Positions 22,926 to 31,323 of a stretch of 42,806 bases of DNA are shown piece by piece (within the stretch, counting starts at the first letter, position 1; each line of letters opens with the position of its first letter). The notes below the pieces were generated by a model, which ran no database searches, was not told the DNA's origin, and was given only the letters and a program-made list of their open reading frames with translations. The stretch is from positions 1 to 42,806 of the forward strand of contig JAMOUX010000014.1 in NCBI GenBank assembly GCA_027067855.1. Reading direction: 5' to 3'. The stretch is from Candidatus Fermentibacteraceae bacterium (GTDB lineage: Bacteria; Fermentibacterota; Fermentibacteria; Fermentibacterales; JCC-6). A program made the position numbers and the translations under genes.

Positions 22926-25010
22926 TCAGTCCCCGTTTCCGCTCCGGTACTGCAGCAGGTACAGGTTGTAATAAATACCTCTCCCGGCCAGGAGTTCCTG
23001 GTGCGTTCCCCGCTCGAGTATCCTGCCGTGGTCTATGACCAGTATCCGGTCGGCCTTCTGGACGGTGCTGAGCCGATGAGCGACCACGATGCTGGTACGA
23101 TTCTCCATGAGAACCTCTATGGCGTTCCGGATCAGTTTCTCGGTGGCGGGATCCACGTTGCTGGTGGCTTCGTCCAGGACCAGTATCCTCGGATCATGGG
23201 CCAACGCCCTGGCGAAGCATATAAGCTGCTTCTGGCCCGTGGAAAGCGTCGCCCCTCTCTCCGCCATCACGGTATCGAACCCATCGGGCAGCCTTTCTAT
23301 GAAGGGAGTGGCCTGCACCATGTCCGCCGCCCGTTTTACCTGTTCCCTGGTAAGGTCCAGTCCCAACCTGATATTGTCCTCTATGCTCCTGCTGAAGATG
23401 AACGCATCCTGCAGCACCACGGCTATGCCCTCGCGCAGACTTTTCAGTGAGATACGCCTTATGTCCGTCCCGTCGAGTCTTATGCAACCCTCGTCCACAT
23501 CGTAGAATCTGCATAACAAGTTGATTATGGAGGTCTTACCGGCACCGGTGGGTCCGACGAGGGCTATCCTTTCTCCGGGACGGGCGGTGAAAGTAATGTC
23601 GCTGAGCACCCTGTTGCCCTTCTCGTACGAAAAACTCACCCCGTCGAACTCTATTGCGCCGGACAACCGCAGGTACTCGGCTGCGGGAGATTCCACCACT
23701 TCCGGTTTCGTGTCCAGGATGGTGAATATCCTCTCCGCCGCCGCCATGGCGCTCTGCATTATGTTGTATTTTTGGCTTATGTCCGAAATGGGCCGGAACA
23801 TCTGGCGGACGTAACTCAGGAAGGCCACCAGGGCTCCAAGGGTCAGCGCTCCGCTGAGAACGTCGAATCCCCCGTAGATCAGCACCAGGGCTACCCCGAC
23901 GGACGAGGCTATTTCTATGAGCGGCCTGAATATACCGAATATGACCAGTTGTCTCATGTTCGCCCTGAAGTAATTTTCGTTGGTTTCCCCGTACTCCAGC
24001 CTCCGCCTCTTCTCCTGCCTGAAAACCTGCACGATCTTGATTCCGCTCAGGTCCTCGGAGAGCCTCGAATTGAGTTTGGCCAGGTATTTCCTCACCTCCC
24101 TGTAGGCCCCTCTCGCCTTCACCCTGAATATCACCGTCACCAAGATGAATACCGGGGTCACCGCCAGGGAAATGAGCGCCAGCCTCACGTTCAGGAAGAA
24201 CAGGATAACCACCGTGCCCACGATAAGGATCACGTCCTTGACCAGGTTGACCAGGACCGCCGAGAACATTTCGTTAAGAGCTTCTATGTCATTGGTTACG
24301 CGGGTGACCAGCCTTCCTATGGGATTTTTCGAGTAGAAACGTAACGACAGCTCCTGGATGTGCCTGAAAAGTTCGACCCTCACGTCGTACATGGATCTCT
24401 GTCCGGCCACGACCAGTGTCATGACATGTCCGTATCCCGCGACGAGGCTCACGATTATCAGCAGGCCCAGAAGCATGGCCAGCCTCCTTACACCGCGCAA
24501 ATCCCCGCCCCTTACATCCAGTATTACGGAAAGCGGCACCGAAGAGAGCATGTCCTCCGGCACCATCCAGTACGATCCCATGACGATGCCCGTCCGGCCG
24601 TCGTACCTGTCGCCGGGAAAGAGGTAATAGGTCCTGGAAGAAAGATCTCCTTCCCGCAGCATCCGGGTTCTATCGGCGGGATCCATCCCGTCCAGAGCCG
24701 CCTTCCGCACCAGGAGAGTCGTTCCGTCCTCCATAGGGATGAAATCCGTCGAATCCCCAAGGGCAACCAGCTCGGCGCAGACTTCGCGGGGGGCCGTATA
24801 CACCTGGTAGAGCTTCGCCAGGTACTCGTCTATTCCCTGCTTCGTAAGGTATGGAATAAGCAGTTCCACCCCCGCGGTGATCAGCATGAAGAACATCGCG
24901 AGGAATATCAGCTTCCTGTGCGGGCGCACGTACCGGAGAAGCCTCTTCACAAGGGTACTGTCGTAGAGCTTGCCTCCGGGGGCATCCTCGATGAAGGGAT
25001 TGCCTCTCAT
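22926..25010 (-). CDS. ABC exporter subunit (TMD-NBD) with extra ectodomain, catalytic site intact
   Basis: A 694-residue ABC half-transporter with six membrane helices and a nucleotide-binding domain. The NBD has Walker A GPTGAGKTS, signature LSTGQKQ, Walker B ILVLDEATS with its catalytic Glu, and the H-loop AHRLS. The signature has T in place of the usual G, which marks a degenerate partner site. The first and second membrane helices are separated by about 120 extra residues (about 70-190), probably an extracytoplasmic domain; ordinary members have a short loop there. It overlaps the next-upstream ABC gene as ATGA, and together they would form a heterodimeric exporter. The substrate is unknown. 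The operon context suggests a peptide or proteolysis product, but this is inference. Confidence 0.9.
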   Translation of the reverse strand: MRGNPFIEDAPGGKLYDSTLVKRLLRYVRPHRKLIFLAMFFMLITAGVELLIPYLTKQGIDEYLAKLYQVYTAPREVCAELVALGDSTDFIPMEDGTTLLVRKAALDGMDPADRTRMLREGDLSSRTYYLFPGDRYDGRTGIVMGSYWMVPEDMLSSVPLSVILDVRGGDLRGVRRLAMLLGLLIIVSLVAGYGHVMTLVVAGQRSMYDVRVELFRHIQELSLRFYSKNPIGRLVTRVTNDIEALNEMFSAVLVNLVKDVILIVGTVVILFFLNVRLALISLAVTPVFILVTVIFRVKARGAYREVRKYLAKLNSRLSEDLSGIKIVQVFRQEKRRRLEYGETNENYFRANMRQLVIFGIFRPLIEIASSVGVALVLIYGGFDVLSGALTLGALVAFLSYVRQMFRPISDISQKYNIMQSAMAAAERIFTILDTKPEVVESPAAEYLRLSGAIEFDGVSFSYEKGNRVLSDITFTARPGERIALVGPTGAGKTSIINLLCRFYDVDEGCIRLDGTDIRRISLKSLREGIAVVLQDAFIFSRSIEDNIRLGLDLTREQVKRAADMVQATPFIERLPDGFDTVMAERGATLSTGQKQLICFARALAHDPRILVLDEATSNVDPATEKLIRNAIEVLMENRTSIVVAHRLSTVQKADRILVIDHGRILERGTHQELLAGRGIYYNLYLLQYRSGNGD

Positions 25011-26800
25011 CCCGCGCCGCCTCCCTCTCTTCCACCTTCGATGATTTCCCTCTCGAGCTGCTGCATCCTGAAAAGCTCCGCATAGAAACCGTCGAGTTCC
25101 AGCAGTTCCTCGTGGGTACCGCTTTCCACTATCCTGCCGGAGTCCATCACGATGATGTGGTCGGCGTTCCGGATGGTGCTTATCCTGTGGGCGATTATCA
25201 CCCTGGTCATATTACCGGTCTCGTTACCCAGGCTTTCGAGGATGACGGCCTCGGTCTCCGTGTCCACGCTGGAAAGCGCATCGTCCAGAATCAGTATTCT
25301 CGGGTTCACCACCAGCGCCCTGGCAATAGCCACCCTCTGTTTCTGTCCCCCCGACAGGGTCACTCCGCGCTCGCCCACCATGGTGTCGTAACCGTCGGGG
25401 AAAGTTTCTATCTCGTCGTGGATGTCCACGATGGACGCAAGCCTCTCTATCTCTTCCCTGGAAATCTCCGGATTTCCGAACGCTATGTTGTCGGCTATGG
25501 ACATGGCGAACAGGAAGGTTTCCTGCGGAACGTACCCGAAAAGACCCCTGAGCACTGACAGCTTTACGTCGCGCACATCGTCGTCTCCGATGAAAACCGT
25601 GCCCCGGGGAGGATCGTAAAGACGCATGAGCAACTCCACCAGGGTCGTCTTCCCTGAACCGGTGCGCCCCACTATGCCCAGGGTACCTCCCTTACGCAGG
25701 GTGAACGATACGTCTTCGAGAACCCGGACGTCGGTACCGGGATAGGTGAAGGAAAGCTTTTCCACCCTTATCGCGGGTTCGGGCTCGAGGTCCTTCTCCC
25801 CGTCCACGATATCCCCCGGAGTATCCAGGATTTTCCGGATCCTGCCCATGCTGGCGGCCCCCCGCTGCAGCAGGTTGACCACCCAACCGATGGCTATCAT
25901 CGGCCAGATCAACATCATGAGGTAACTGGAAAAGGCCACGAACTCGCCCAGGGAGATGACGCCCCTGATCACCATGGATCCGCCGGCTCCCAGCAGAATG
26001 GCCATGCTTGTCATGGCCAGCGCACCTATCATGGGCTGGAACATGCCCCACACCCTGGCCAGCCTAACGTTCTGGCCGACGCATTCCTCCGCCCTGGCCG
26101 AGAAGTGGTCGTACTCGGAATCCTCGTCGCCGTAGGCCTTAACCACCCTCACGCCGGAAAGGGATTCCCGAGCCTTGTCCGTCAACGCAGCGAAGGCTTT
26201 CTGCACCGCTTCGAACCTGCGGTGTATCACCTTGCCGAATTTCAGCATCATCAATGCTATCAACGGAAGAGGAAGCAGGGTGATGACCGTCAGTTTCCAG
26301 TTCATCAACACCATTATCAGTATGCTGGCAACCGACAGGAACACCGCGTCGAAAGCCGCGATGGTAGCTATGCCCACCGCCATTCTCACCGCAGAGATAT
26401 CGTTGGTGGCGTGAGCCATGATGTCGCCTATCCTGGTGCGGTCGTAATACTGCGGAGGAAGGGTCTGAAGGTGATCGTAGAGTTCCTGTCTCAGGTCACG
26501 ATCTATTCTGTGGCTGGAACCTATTACCAGGTACCTCCAGAAAAACCTGAAAATTCCCATCACCCCGTAAAGAACCAATATGGAAAGGCCCATCTTCACG
26601 AGCAGGTCTTTCGTGGCGCTCCCATCCGCCAGGGCGTCGATGGTCTTCTGGAAAATCCGGGGCACCAGGAGTTGCATGGCATCCACGATCACAAGGGTCG
26701 CGAGCCCCAAGGCCACGGCCTTCCTGTGCTTCAGCAACCGGCGCAGCAGCAGTTTGAGGCTGTCCCTGTTCAGAGATTCTTCAGCGTGATCGGTCTTCAA
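25007..26800 (-). CDS. ABC exporter subunit (TMD-NBD), degenerate Walker B
   Basis: A 597-residue half-transporter of the multidrug/lipid exporter type. Six membrane helices occupy about 30-320, followed by the NBD. It has Walker A GRTGSGKTT, a full LSGGQKQ signature, and Walker B ILILDDALSSVD, where the catalytic Glu is Asp. Its own ATP site is thus degenerate and pairs with the LSTGQ signature of the partner. This is exactly the asymmetry expected of a heterodimer such as TM287/288 or LmrCD. The start lies 31 nt after a small exported protein gene and it overlaps the second ABC gene by four bases. Direction of transport is outward by family. Confidence 0.9.
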   Translation of the reverse strand: MKTDHAEESLNRDSLKLLLRRLLKHRKAVALGLATLVIVDAMQLLVPRIFQKTIDALADGSATKDLLVKMGLSILVLYGVMGIFRFFWRYLVIGSSHRIDRDLRQELYDHLQTLPPQYYDRTRIGDIMAHATNDISAVRMAVGIATIAAFDAVFLSVASILIMVLMNWKLTVITLLPLPLIALMMLKFGKVIHRRFEAVQKAFAALTDKARESLSGVRVVKAYGDEDSEYDHFSARAEECVGQNVRLARVWGMFQPMIGALAMTSMAILLGAGGSMVIRGVISLGEFVAFSSYLMMLIWPMIAIGWVVNLLQRGAASMGRIRKILDTPGDIVDGEKDLEPEPAIRVEKLSFTYPGTDVRVLEDVSFTLRKGGTLGIVGRTGSGKTTLVELLMRLYDPPRGTVFIGDDDVRDVKLSVLRGLFGYVPQETFLFAMSIADNIAFGNPEISREEIERLASIVDIHDEIETFPDGYDTMVGERGVTLSGGQKQRVAIARALVVNPRILILDDALSSVDTETEAVILESLGNETGNMTRVIIAHRISTIRNADHIIVMDSGRIVESGTHEELLELDGFYAELFRMQQLEREIIEGGREGGGAG

Positions 26801-26831
26801 GTTTTCTCCTCGCCCGGCGGGGACGATAACG

Positions 26832-27164
26832 TTACTCTTCCGGTTCTTCTTCCGCAGGCAGCACTACGTATTCGATGACCGCCATCTTCGGAAGCGAAGG
26901 ATCCATCGACCATCCATTCGTGACGGACCTGGCCGTGACGCGGACGGGGCGGCCGCGGTAGGGGACCAGTTCCCTCGCCCGTTCCCCCACCATGGCGTAT
27001 CTCACTCCGGTGTCGGAATCTTCGAGTATCACCGTTTCCGACCTGGTGCCCATGGCCATGACCCGCACCACTCCTTCAAGTTGAACCGTCGCATTCCCAT
27101 TCGCCCCGGATTCGCCGCACGTGGCCGCCGTCAGTACCAGGAACGCTGCGATGATGCGTATCAT
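26832..27164 (-). CDS. Small exported OB-fold-like protein
   Basis: The ATG at 27164 overlaps the stop of the preceding protease gene as ATGA and gives 110 residues. A hydrophobic start (MIRIIAAFLVLTAATC) looks like a lipoprotein or secretory signal; the site AATC is not a perfect lipobox. The mature part (VQLEGVVRVMAMGTRSETVILED ... RPVRVTARSVTNG) is a strand-rich OB-fold-like domain with a terminal acidic tail (EEEPEE). No function is recognised. It lies between the M16 protease pair and the ABC exporter, which suggests that it assists one of them at the membrane. Confidence 0.72.
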   Translation of the reverse strand: MIRIIAAFLVLTAATCGESGANGNATVQLEGVVRVMAMGTRSETVILEDSDTGVRYAMVGERARELVPYRGRPVRVTARSVTNGWSMDPSLPKMAVIEYVVLPAEEEPEE

Positions 27165-28492
27165 GAACCCCCGCCTTCGAGAGGCCACGGACGGATGGAC
27201 TCCACGGGAACGAGCGACGTGTCCGCTATCACACCCCAGCCGCCTTTACCGACCCACCGCCGGAGCACCCGGCTCAAATCGCCGGCGGTGAGGGAAGATG
27301 CTTTTTCCATGTCGTCGAAAATACTCCCCCAATCCCCGGTACGCATGTATCCCTCTCCCATGATCCAGCACTGGTTCTCCTTTTTCGCCAGGGCCATCTT
27401 CATCGATGTGAGTTCCGTCTCCACCATGCCTCGCACCAGGTCTTCGTCCACCGGATTCTCAATCACCCCGGCCATCACGTCCGCCATGAGGGAACACGCC
27501 GCTGCGGGATCCGGGGAACTTACGTACATGTAACCCCAATTCCGCCTGTAGGAACTGACCCCGGCGTAGGTGGAATAAGTAAGGGCGTGCTCCGTTCTCA
27601 ATACCTGCCAGAGGATGTCGCTAACCAGGGACATGGCGAACCGGAACGCCATGTAATCAGGATCGTTCCGGGGAGGTGCGTTGAACTTGACCACCGCGAA
27701 AGCCGTCTCCGTTTCCCTGGGCTCCAGGACCACGGTGTCCCGGGAAATCGAGAACGGCTCCAGCGGGGGCACTATATCCTCCCCCTCCGATATGCCGCCG
27801 AACGCCCGCTCGAGCATGTGAGTCAACTCTCTCGGGTCAGTCGGACCGGCGTGCACGAGCAAGATATTGCCCGCCCTGACCCTGTGATCCAGCATCCGCC
27901 TGGCGTCGTCCGCGGAAAAGCCGGCCAGAGTTTCCGGCGTCCCGTCGGGCAGCATCCGGTACGTATGGTCCTCCGGCATGAAGGCATCGTTCGCCACGTG
28001 CCATATCCACCTGTCGGGATCGCTTTTTTCCTCCAGAAGATCCTCCATCCGCCGGATCCTCACCCGTTCCACGGCTTCCTCATCCATCTCCGGCCTCATC
28101 AGGCAATCGCCGAATGCCAACAGGAGTTCTCCGAAATCCTCTTCTATGCAGCGCAGGTGATACCTGCTGTAATCGTAATTGAACGTACCGGTCCATTCCG
28201 CCCGGGAACGATCCATCAATTCCCTGAGTTCCGGCCCGGGATACGATTCGGAACCCGTCATAGCGCATTCCAGGGCAAAACGTTCCAATCCCTGAGTCTC
28301 CCGGGTGAGTACGGCCGAGCCTCCGATCAGGAAAAAGGAGAATCCTTCTATCTCGTTGTTGTCCAGCGTTCTGGTTATGACATGTATTCCGTTGGAAAGA
28401 TTGAACTCGGCGACGTCTCCGGGTATTTCGGCGTACGCTCCGCCGATGAAGGTCACGAGCAGTACGACAACCGGGAAAAATGTAAATCTCAT
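27161..28492 (-). CDS. M16-family peptidase-like protein, catalytically inactive partner
   Basis: A 443-residue protein with a signal peptide (FFPVVVLLVTFIGGAYA) and the M16 pitrilysin-family fold. The zinc-site motif HxxEH is replaced by LERFALEC, so it should not bind zinc or cleave peptides. The C-terminal half keeps family features such as LRTEHALTYSTYAGVSSYRRN. In two-subunit M16 proteases one chain carries the active site and the other, without HxxEH, completes the chamber, as seen here. It overlaps the upstream active subunit by four bases (ATGA), giving equal amounts. It is probably periplasmic or outer-membrane associated. Confidence 0.88.
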   Translation of the reverse strand: MRFTFFPVVVLLVTFIGGAYAEIPGDVAEFNLSNGIHVITRTLDNNEIEGFSFFLIGGSAVLTRETQGLERFALECAMTGSESYPGPELRELMDRSRAEWTGTFNYDYSRYHLRCIEEDFGELLLAFGDCLMRPEMDEEAVERVRIRRMEDLLEEKSDPDRWIWHVANDAFMPEDHTYRMLPDGTPETLAGFSADDARRMLDHRVRAGNILLVHAGPTDPRELTHMLERAFGGISEGEDIVPPLEPFSISRDTVVLEPRETETAFAVVKFNAPPRNDPDYMAFRFAMSLVSDILWQVLRTEHALTYSTYAGVSSYRRNWGYMYVSSPDPAAACSLMADVMAGVIENPVDEDLVRGMVETELTSMKMALAKKENQCWIMGEGYMRTGDWGSIFDDMEKASSLTAGDLSRVLRRWVGKGGWGVIADTSLVPVESIRPWPLEGGGS

Positions 28493-29799
28493 GGTTCCAT
28501 ACTCCCTTCAAGGGGCATCATCACGAAGGCCGCGCTTGGTTTTCCCGTTATCCACCGGCGGACGAACGCCGTCACGTCGTCGATCTCCACCGCCCGTATG
28601 CTGTCCAGGTAGGTGGCGTAATAGTCGAGGTTTCCCGCAACGACCCACCAGAATGACAGGGATTCTACGGCGACGTCCCTGGCGGTTTCTCCGGAAAGTA
28701 TCCTGTCCCGACGCAATCTCTCCTTCGCCAATCTCATCTCCTCCGGATCGTAGTAACCGGGATCCTGCAGTTCACGGATTTCGTCGCGAAGGGCTTCCAA
28801 CGCTTCCATCGCTCTCTCCGCCGGGACTCTTCCACCAAAGGTCACCGTGGGTGCGAACCTCTGGGTGTAGTACCAGGCGGACACGTCCGTGAAAGGACCA
28901 TTGGTTACCAGGTCCGTGTAGAATCTACCGCTCGTCAGGGAGAGATATTCCCCCCACACGTCGGCGGGATAGCTGTCGGAAGGATCCGTGGATATAGAGG
29001 GCCCTTCGAAAACAACTGCCACGTAACCTATTCCAGACGGGCTGTCCACCAGGACCGTGGTGTCCCGCTCTATCCGCACGAGCCGGGGCAGGCTGTCGTA
29101 ATCGCTCCTGCCGCCGTACTCCCACCCGGAGAAAATCTCCGAGGCCAGTTGGAAAACCCGGTCGCAGTCGACGTCGCCGGCTATTATCAACACCGAGTTA
29201 TCCGGGGTATAGTACTTGTGCCGGAATTCCCTCATCACCTCGGGATCAGCGGCCATGATAACCTCGGGATCACCGATTGCGCTGTACCTCCACGGGGCGG
29301 AAGAAAAAATGACCTTCTCCATGGCTTCGACGTAAGGATGGAAAGGGCTGACCAACCCTCTCTGGTACTCGTTCAATATCACTTCGCGCTCCCGCTCCAT
29401 CTCCAGGCTGTCGAACAGGGGAGACGTTATCGCATCGTACATGAAACGCAGCCCCTCCTCCAGTTTCCCGCTTCCCAGGGTCACGTAGTAACGGACCATC
29501 TCCGACGAGGTGGTGCCGTTCCTCACTATTCCGAGTTCGCCCATCCTGCGGTTGTAGGCGGTTTGGGAAGGCAGCGCCGCATTGCCCTTGAAGAACATGT
29601 GCTCGTAGAAATGAGCCAGCCCGTTGGTCTCCGGTGTTTCGCAGGTGGCTCCGGTTTTCACGGCGATGCATACGGTTACAACGGGAGAGGAAGCGTCGCG
29701 GCTTACCACGACCGTAAGGCCGTTATCGAGTTTCTCCACGCGAAAATCGACGGCTTGCGCCATCATGGTGACAGCCAGGAACACGAGTAGTACCTTCAT
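28489..29799 (-). CDS. M16-family zinc metallopeptidase, active subunit
   Basis: A 436-residue secreted peptidase. The signal peptide ends about residue 16 (FLAVTMMAQA). The inverted zinc motif HFYEH is at 63-67 (H63, E66, H67) and the third ligand is E144 in VILNEYQ, exactly 76 residues after the second His as in pitrilysins. The processing domain precedes a second, non-catalytic M16 domain. It is the first gene of an operon with its dead partner, a small exported protein and an ABC exporter, which suggests degradation or processing of an exported peptide. A GAGGAGGAAG site lies before the ATG. A possible -10 (TAGATT) is upstream but the -35 is poor. Confidence 0.92.
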   Translation of the reverse strand: MKVLLVFLAVTMMAQAVDFRVEKLDNGLTVVVSRDASSPVVTVCIAVKTGATCETPETNGLAHFYEHMFFKGNAALPSQTAYNRRMGELGIVRNGTTSSEMVRYYVTLGSGKLEEGLRFMYDAITSPLFDSLEMEREREVILNEYQRGLVSPFHPYVEAMEKVIFSSAPWRYSAIGDPEVIMAADPEVMREFRHKYYTPDNSVLIIAGDVDCDRVFQLASEIFSGWEYGGRSDYDSLPRLVRIERDTTVLVDSPSGIGYVAVVFEGPSISTDPSDSYPADVWGEYLSLTSGRFYTDLVTNGPFTDVSAWYYTQRFAPTVTFGGRVPAERAMEALEALRDEIRELQDPGYYDPEEMRLAKERLRRDRILSGETARDVAVESLSFWWVVAGNLDYYATYLDSIRAVEIDDVTAFVRRWITGKPSAAFVMMPLEGSMEP

Positions 29800-29909
29800 C
29801 TTCCTCCTCGGGAAACGGTGATTCTCAATTTTTGAAATCTAATGATTCCGGAGTTGCCCGTCCCATGGCCGCCGTTTCCCCTGCGGCGGCCGGGATACAT
29901 AATACATCC
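29800..29909. other. Divergent intergenic region between protease and amidohydrolase genes
   Basis: The 110-nt gap separates two divergent genes. A TACATAAT element (about 29895-29902) lies only ~8 nt ahead of the ATG at 29910 with no Shine-Dalgarno, which would fit a near-leaderless transcript. On the minus strand TAGATT could be a -10 for the protease operon. Neither has a convincing -35. Confidence 0.35.
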
Positions 29910-31199
29910 ATGGAAACCTTTTTTGACGTGGCCGGAATAGCGGACTGGAGAGGATTTCACCCGGGAGGGTACAGAATCTCCGTCGATAACGGTGTCATCT
30001 CCGGACTAACATCCCATGCCTCCGGGGGCAGGTGGGGAGATTGCATCGCCCTGCCGGGCCTGGTTCAGACCCACCTCCACCTGGGACAAACCCTGTTCCG
30101 GGGCATGGCCGAGGGCAGAACCCTGCTCCCGTGGCTGAAGGAGAGGATATGGCCCCTGGAAGCTTCCCACGACGAGGATACCCTGGCGAGTTCGGTGATA
30201 CTTTCCCTGAAAGAATTGTTCTCCGCTGGCTGCACCGGTTTACTGGACATGGGGGTACTCAGGCATTCCCGCGTCACGGTGGACATACTGAGAAGGGCCG
30301 GAGCCAGGGCTCTCTGCGGCAACTCCCTGATGGACACGGGCCCGCCCTGCTACACCGCCGACCTGGGGTGGCTCATGGAGGAATCGGCCGCCGTCGCGGC
30401 GGCATGCGGTGACACCGTCGGTTACGTTTACACTCCCAGGTTCGCGCTGTCCTGCTCTCCGGGCATCTGGGAATGGATGGCCGGACTGCCCCCGGGAACA
30501 CCCAGGACGACCCACGCTTCCGAGTCGACCGCCGAAATGGAACACCCTCTCCTGGCATCGGCCGGGGGTAATGTAAAATATCTCCATGAAATGGGCTTCA
30601 CCGGGGCTTCGACCCTCCTGGCCCACTGCGTGCACCTGCAGGAGGGAGAAGCGGAAATCCTCCGATCTACCGGGACCACCGTCGTCCACTGTCCCTGGGC
30701 CAACCTCAGGCTGGGGAGCGGCATAGCGGACGTGCCGGCCCTGGCGGCGTCCGGCGTCAGGGTTACCGTGGCCTGTGACGGGGCGGCCTGCAACAACAGG
30801 CTCGACCTTGCCGGTGATGTCAGGCTCGCCATGGGGACAGCCTCCGTGAAGGCATCGCCTTCATCCGTGGATTCGACCTCCTGGTTCCATTCCGTCACCG
30901 AGGGCGCCGCCCGGGCATTGGGATGGCATGATGTGGGCAGGCTGGACGTGGGATGGCGGGCCGACCTGGTGCTCCTCAGACCCTCGCCCGTGGAACGGGA
31001 CGAACTCCCGGAAGCCGAGGATCCGTTGAGGTACCTGCTGGAACTTCCATGGCCGGAGCGGACCGTGCTCACTATGATCGACGGCCTGGTGGTCTACGAA
31101 GAGAAAGACTTTCCATCCCTGCCTCCTCTCCCCATGGAACTCCGCAAGACGAGAAAAACCGTGCTGGAAAGGGCTCTCACTCTGGAAACCCGGGTTTGA
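29910..31199 (+). CDS. Amidohydrolase-superfamily deaminase (AtzA/SAH-deaminase-like)
   Basis: A 429-residue metal-dependent hydrolase of the amidohydrolase superfamily, cytosine/adenosine deaminase-like branch. Metal ligands are visible: THLHLG after PGLVQ (HxH), THASES, AHCVHL and the Asp in VACDGAACNN, which corresponds to TDG...NN in relatives. The C-terminal strand closing the composite beta-sandwich reads DVGWRADLVLL. The ATG at 29910 is the start where family similarity begins; an in-frame TTG at 29832 would add 26 non-conserved residues. Likely reaction: hydrolytic deamination of a purine, pyrimidine or SAH-type compound. It is followed by priA with about 125 nt between, so they need not be co-transcribed. 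Confidence 0.88.
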   Translation: METFFDVAGIADWRGFHPGGYRISVDNGVISGLTSHASGGRWGDCIALPGLVQTHLHLGQTLFRGMAEGRTLLPWLKERIWPLEASHDEDTLASSVILSLKELFSAGCTGLLDMGVLRHSRVTVDILRRAGARALCGNSLMDTGPPCYTADLGWLMEESAAVAAACGDTVGYVYTPRFALSCSPGIWEWMAGLPPGTPRTTHASESTAEMEHPLLASAGGNVKYLHEMGFTGASTLLAHCVHLQEGEAEILRSTGTTVVHCPWANLRLGSGIADVPALAASGVRVTVACDGAACNNRLDLAGDVRLAMGTASVKASPSSVDSTSWFHSVTEGAARALGWHDVGRLDVGWRADLVLLRPSPVERDELPEAEDPLRYLLELPWPERTVLTMIDGLVVYEEKDFPSLPPLPMELRKTRKTVLERALTLETRV

Positions 31200-31323
31200 A
31201 ACAGTCCCGGTGCATCCTTATTTTCGGAGGAATCCGGGCGTCCGGTCCGGGGAACCCGCATCCGGAACGTACACCGCCCGGATCGCCGTGAACGCACCAT
31301 TTCCGGAATCGGATGGCGGAAAA

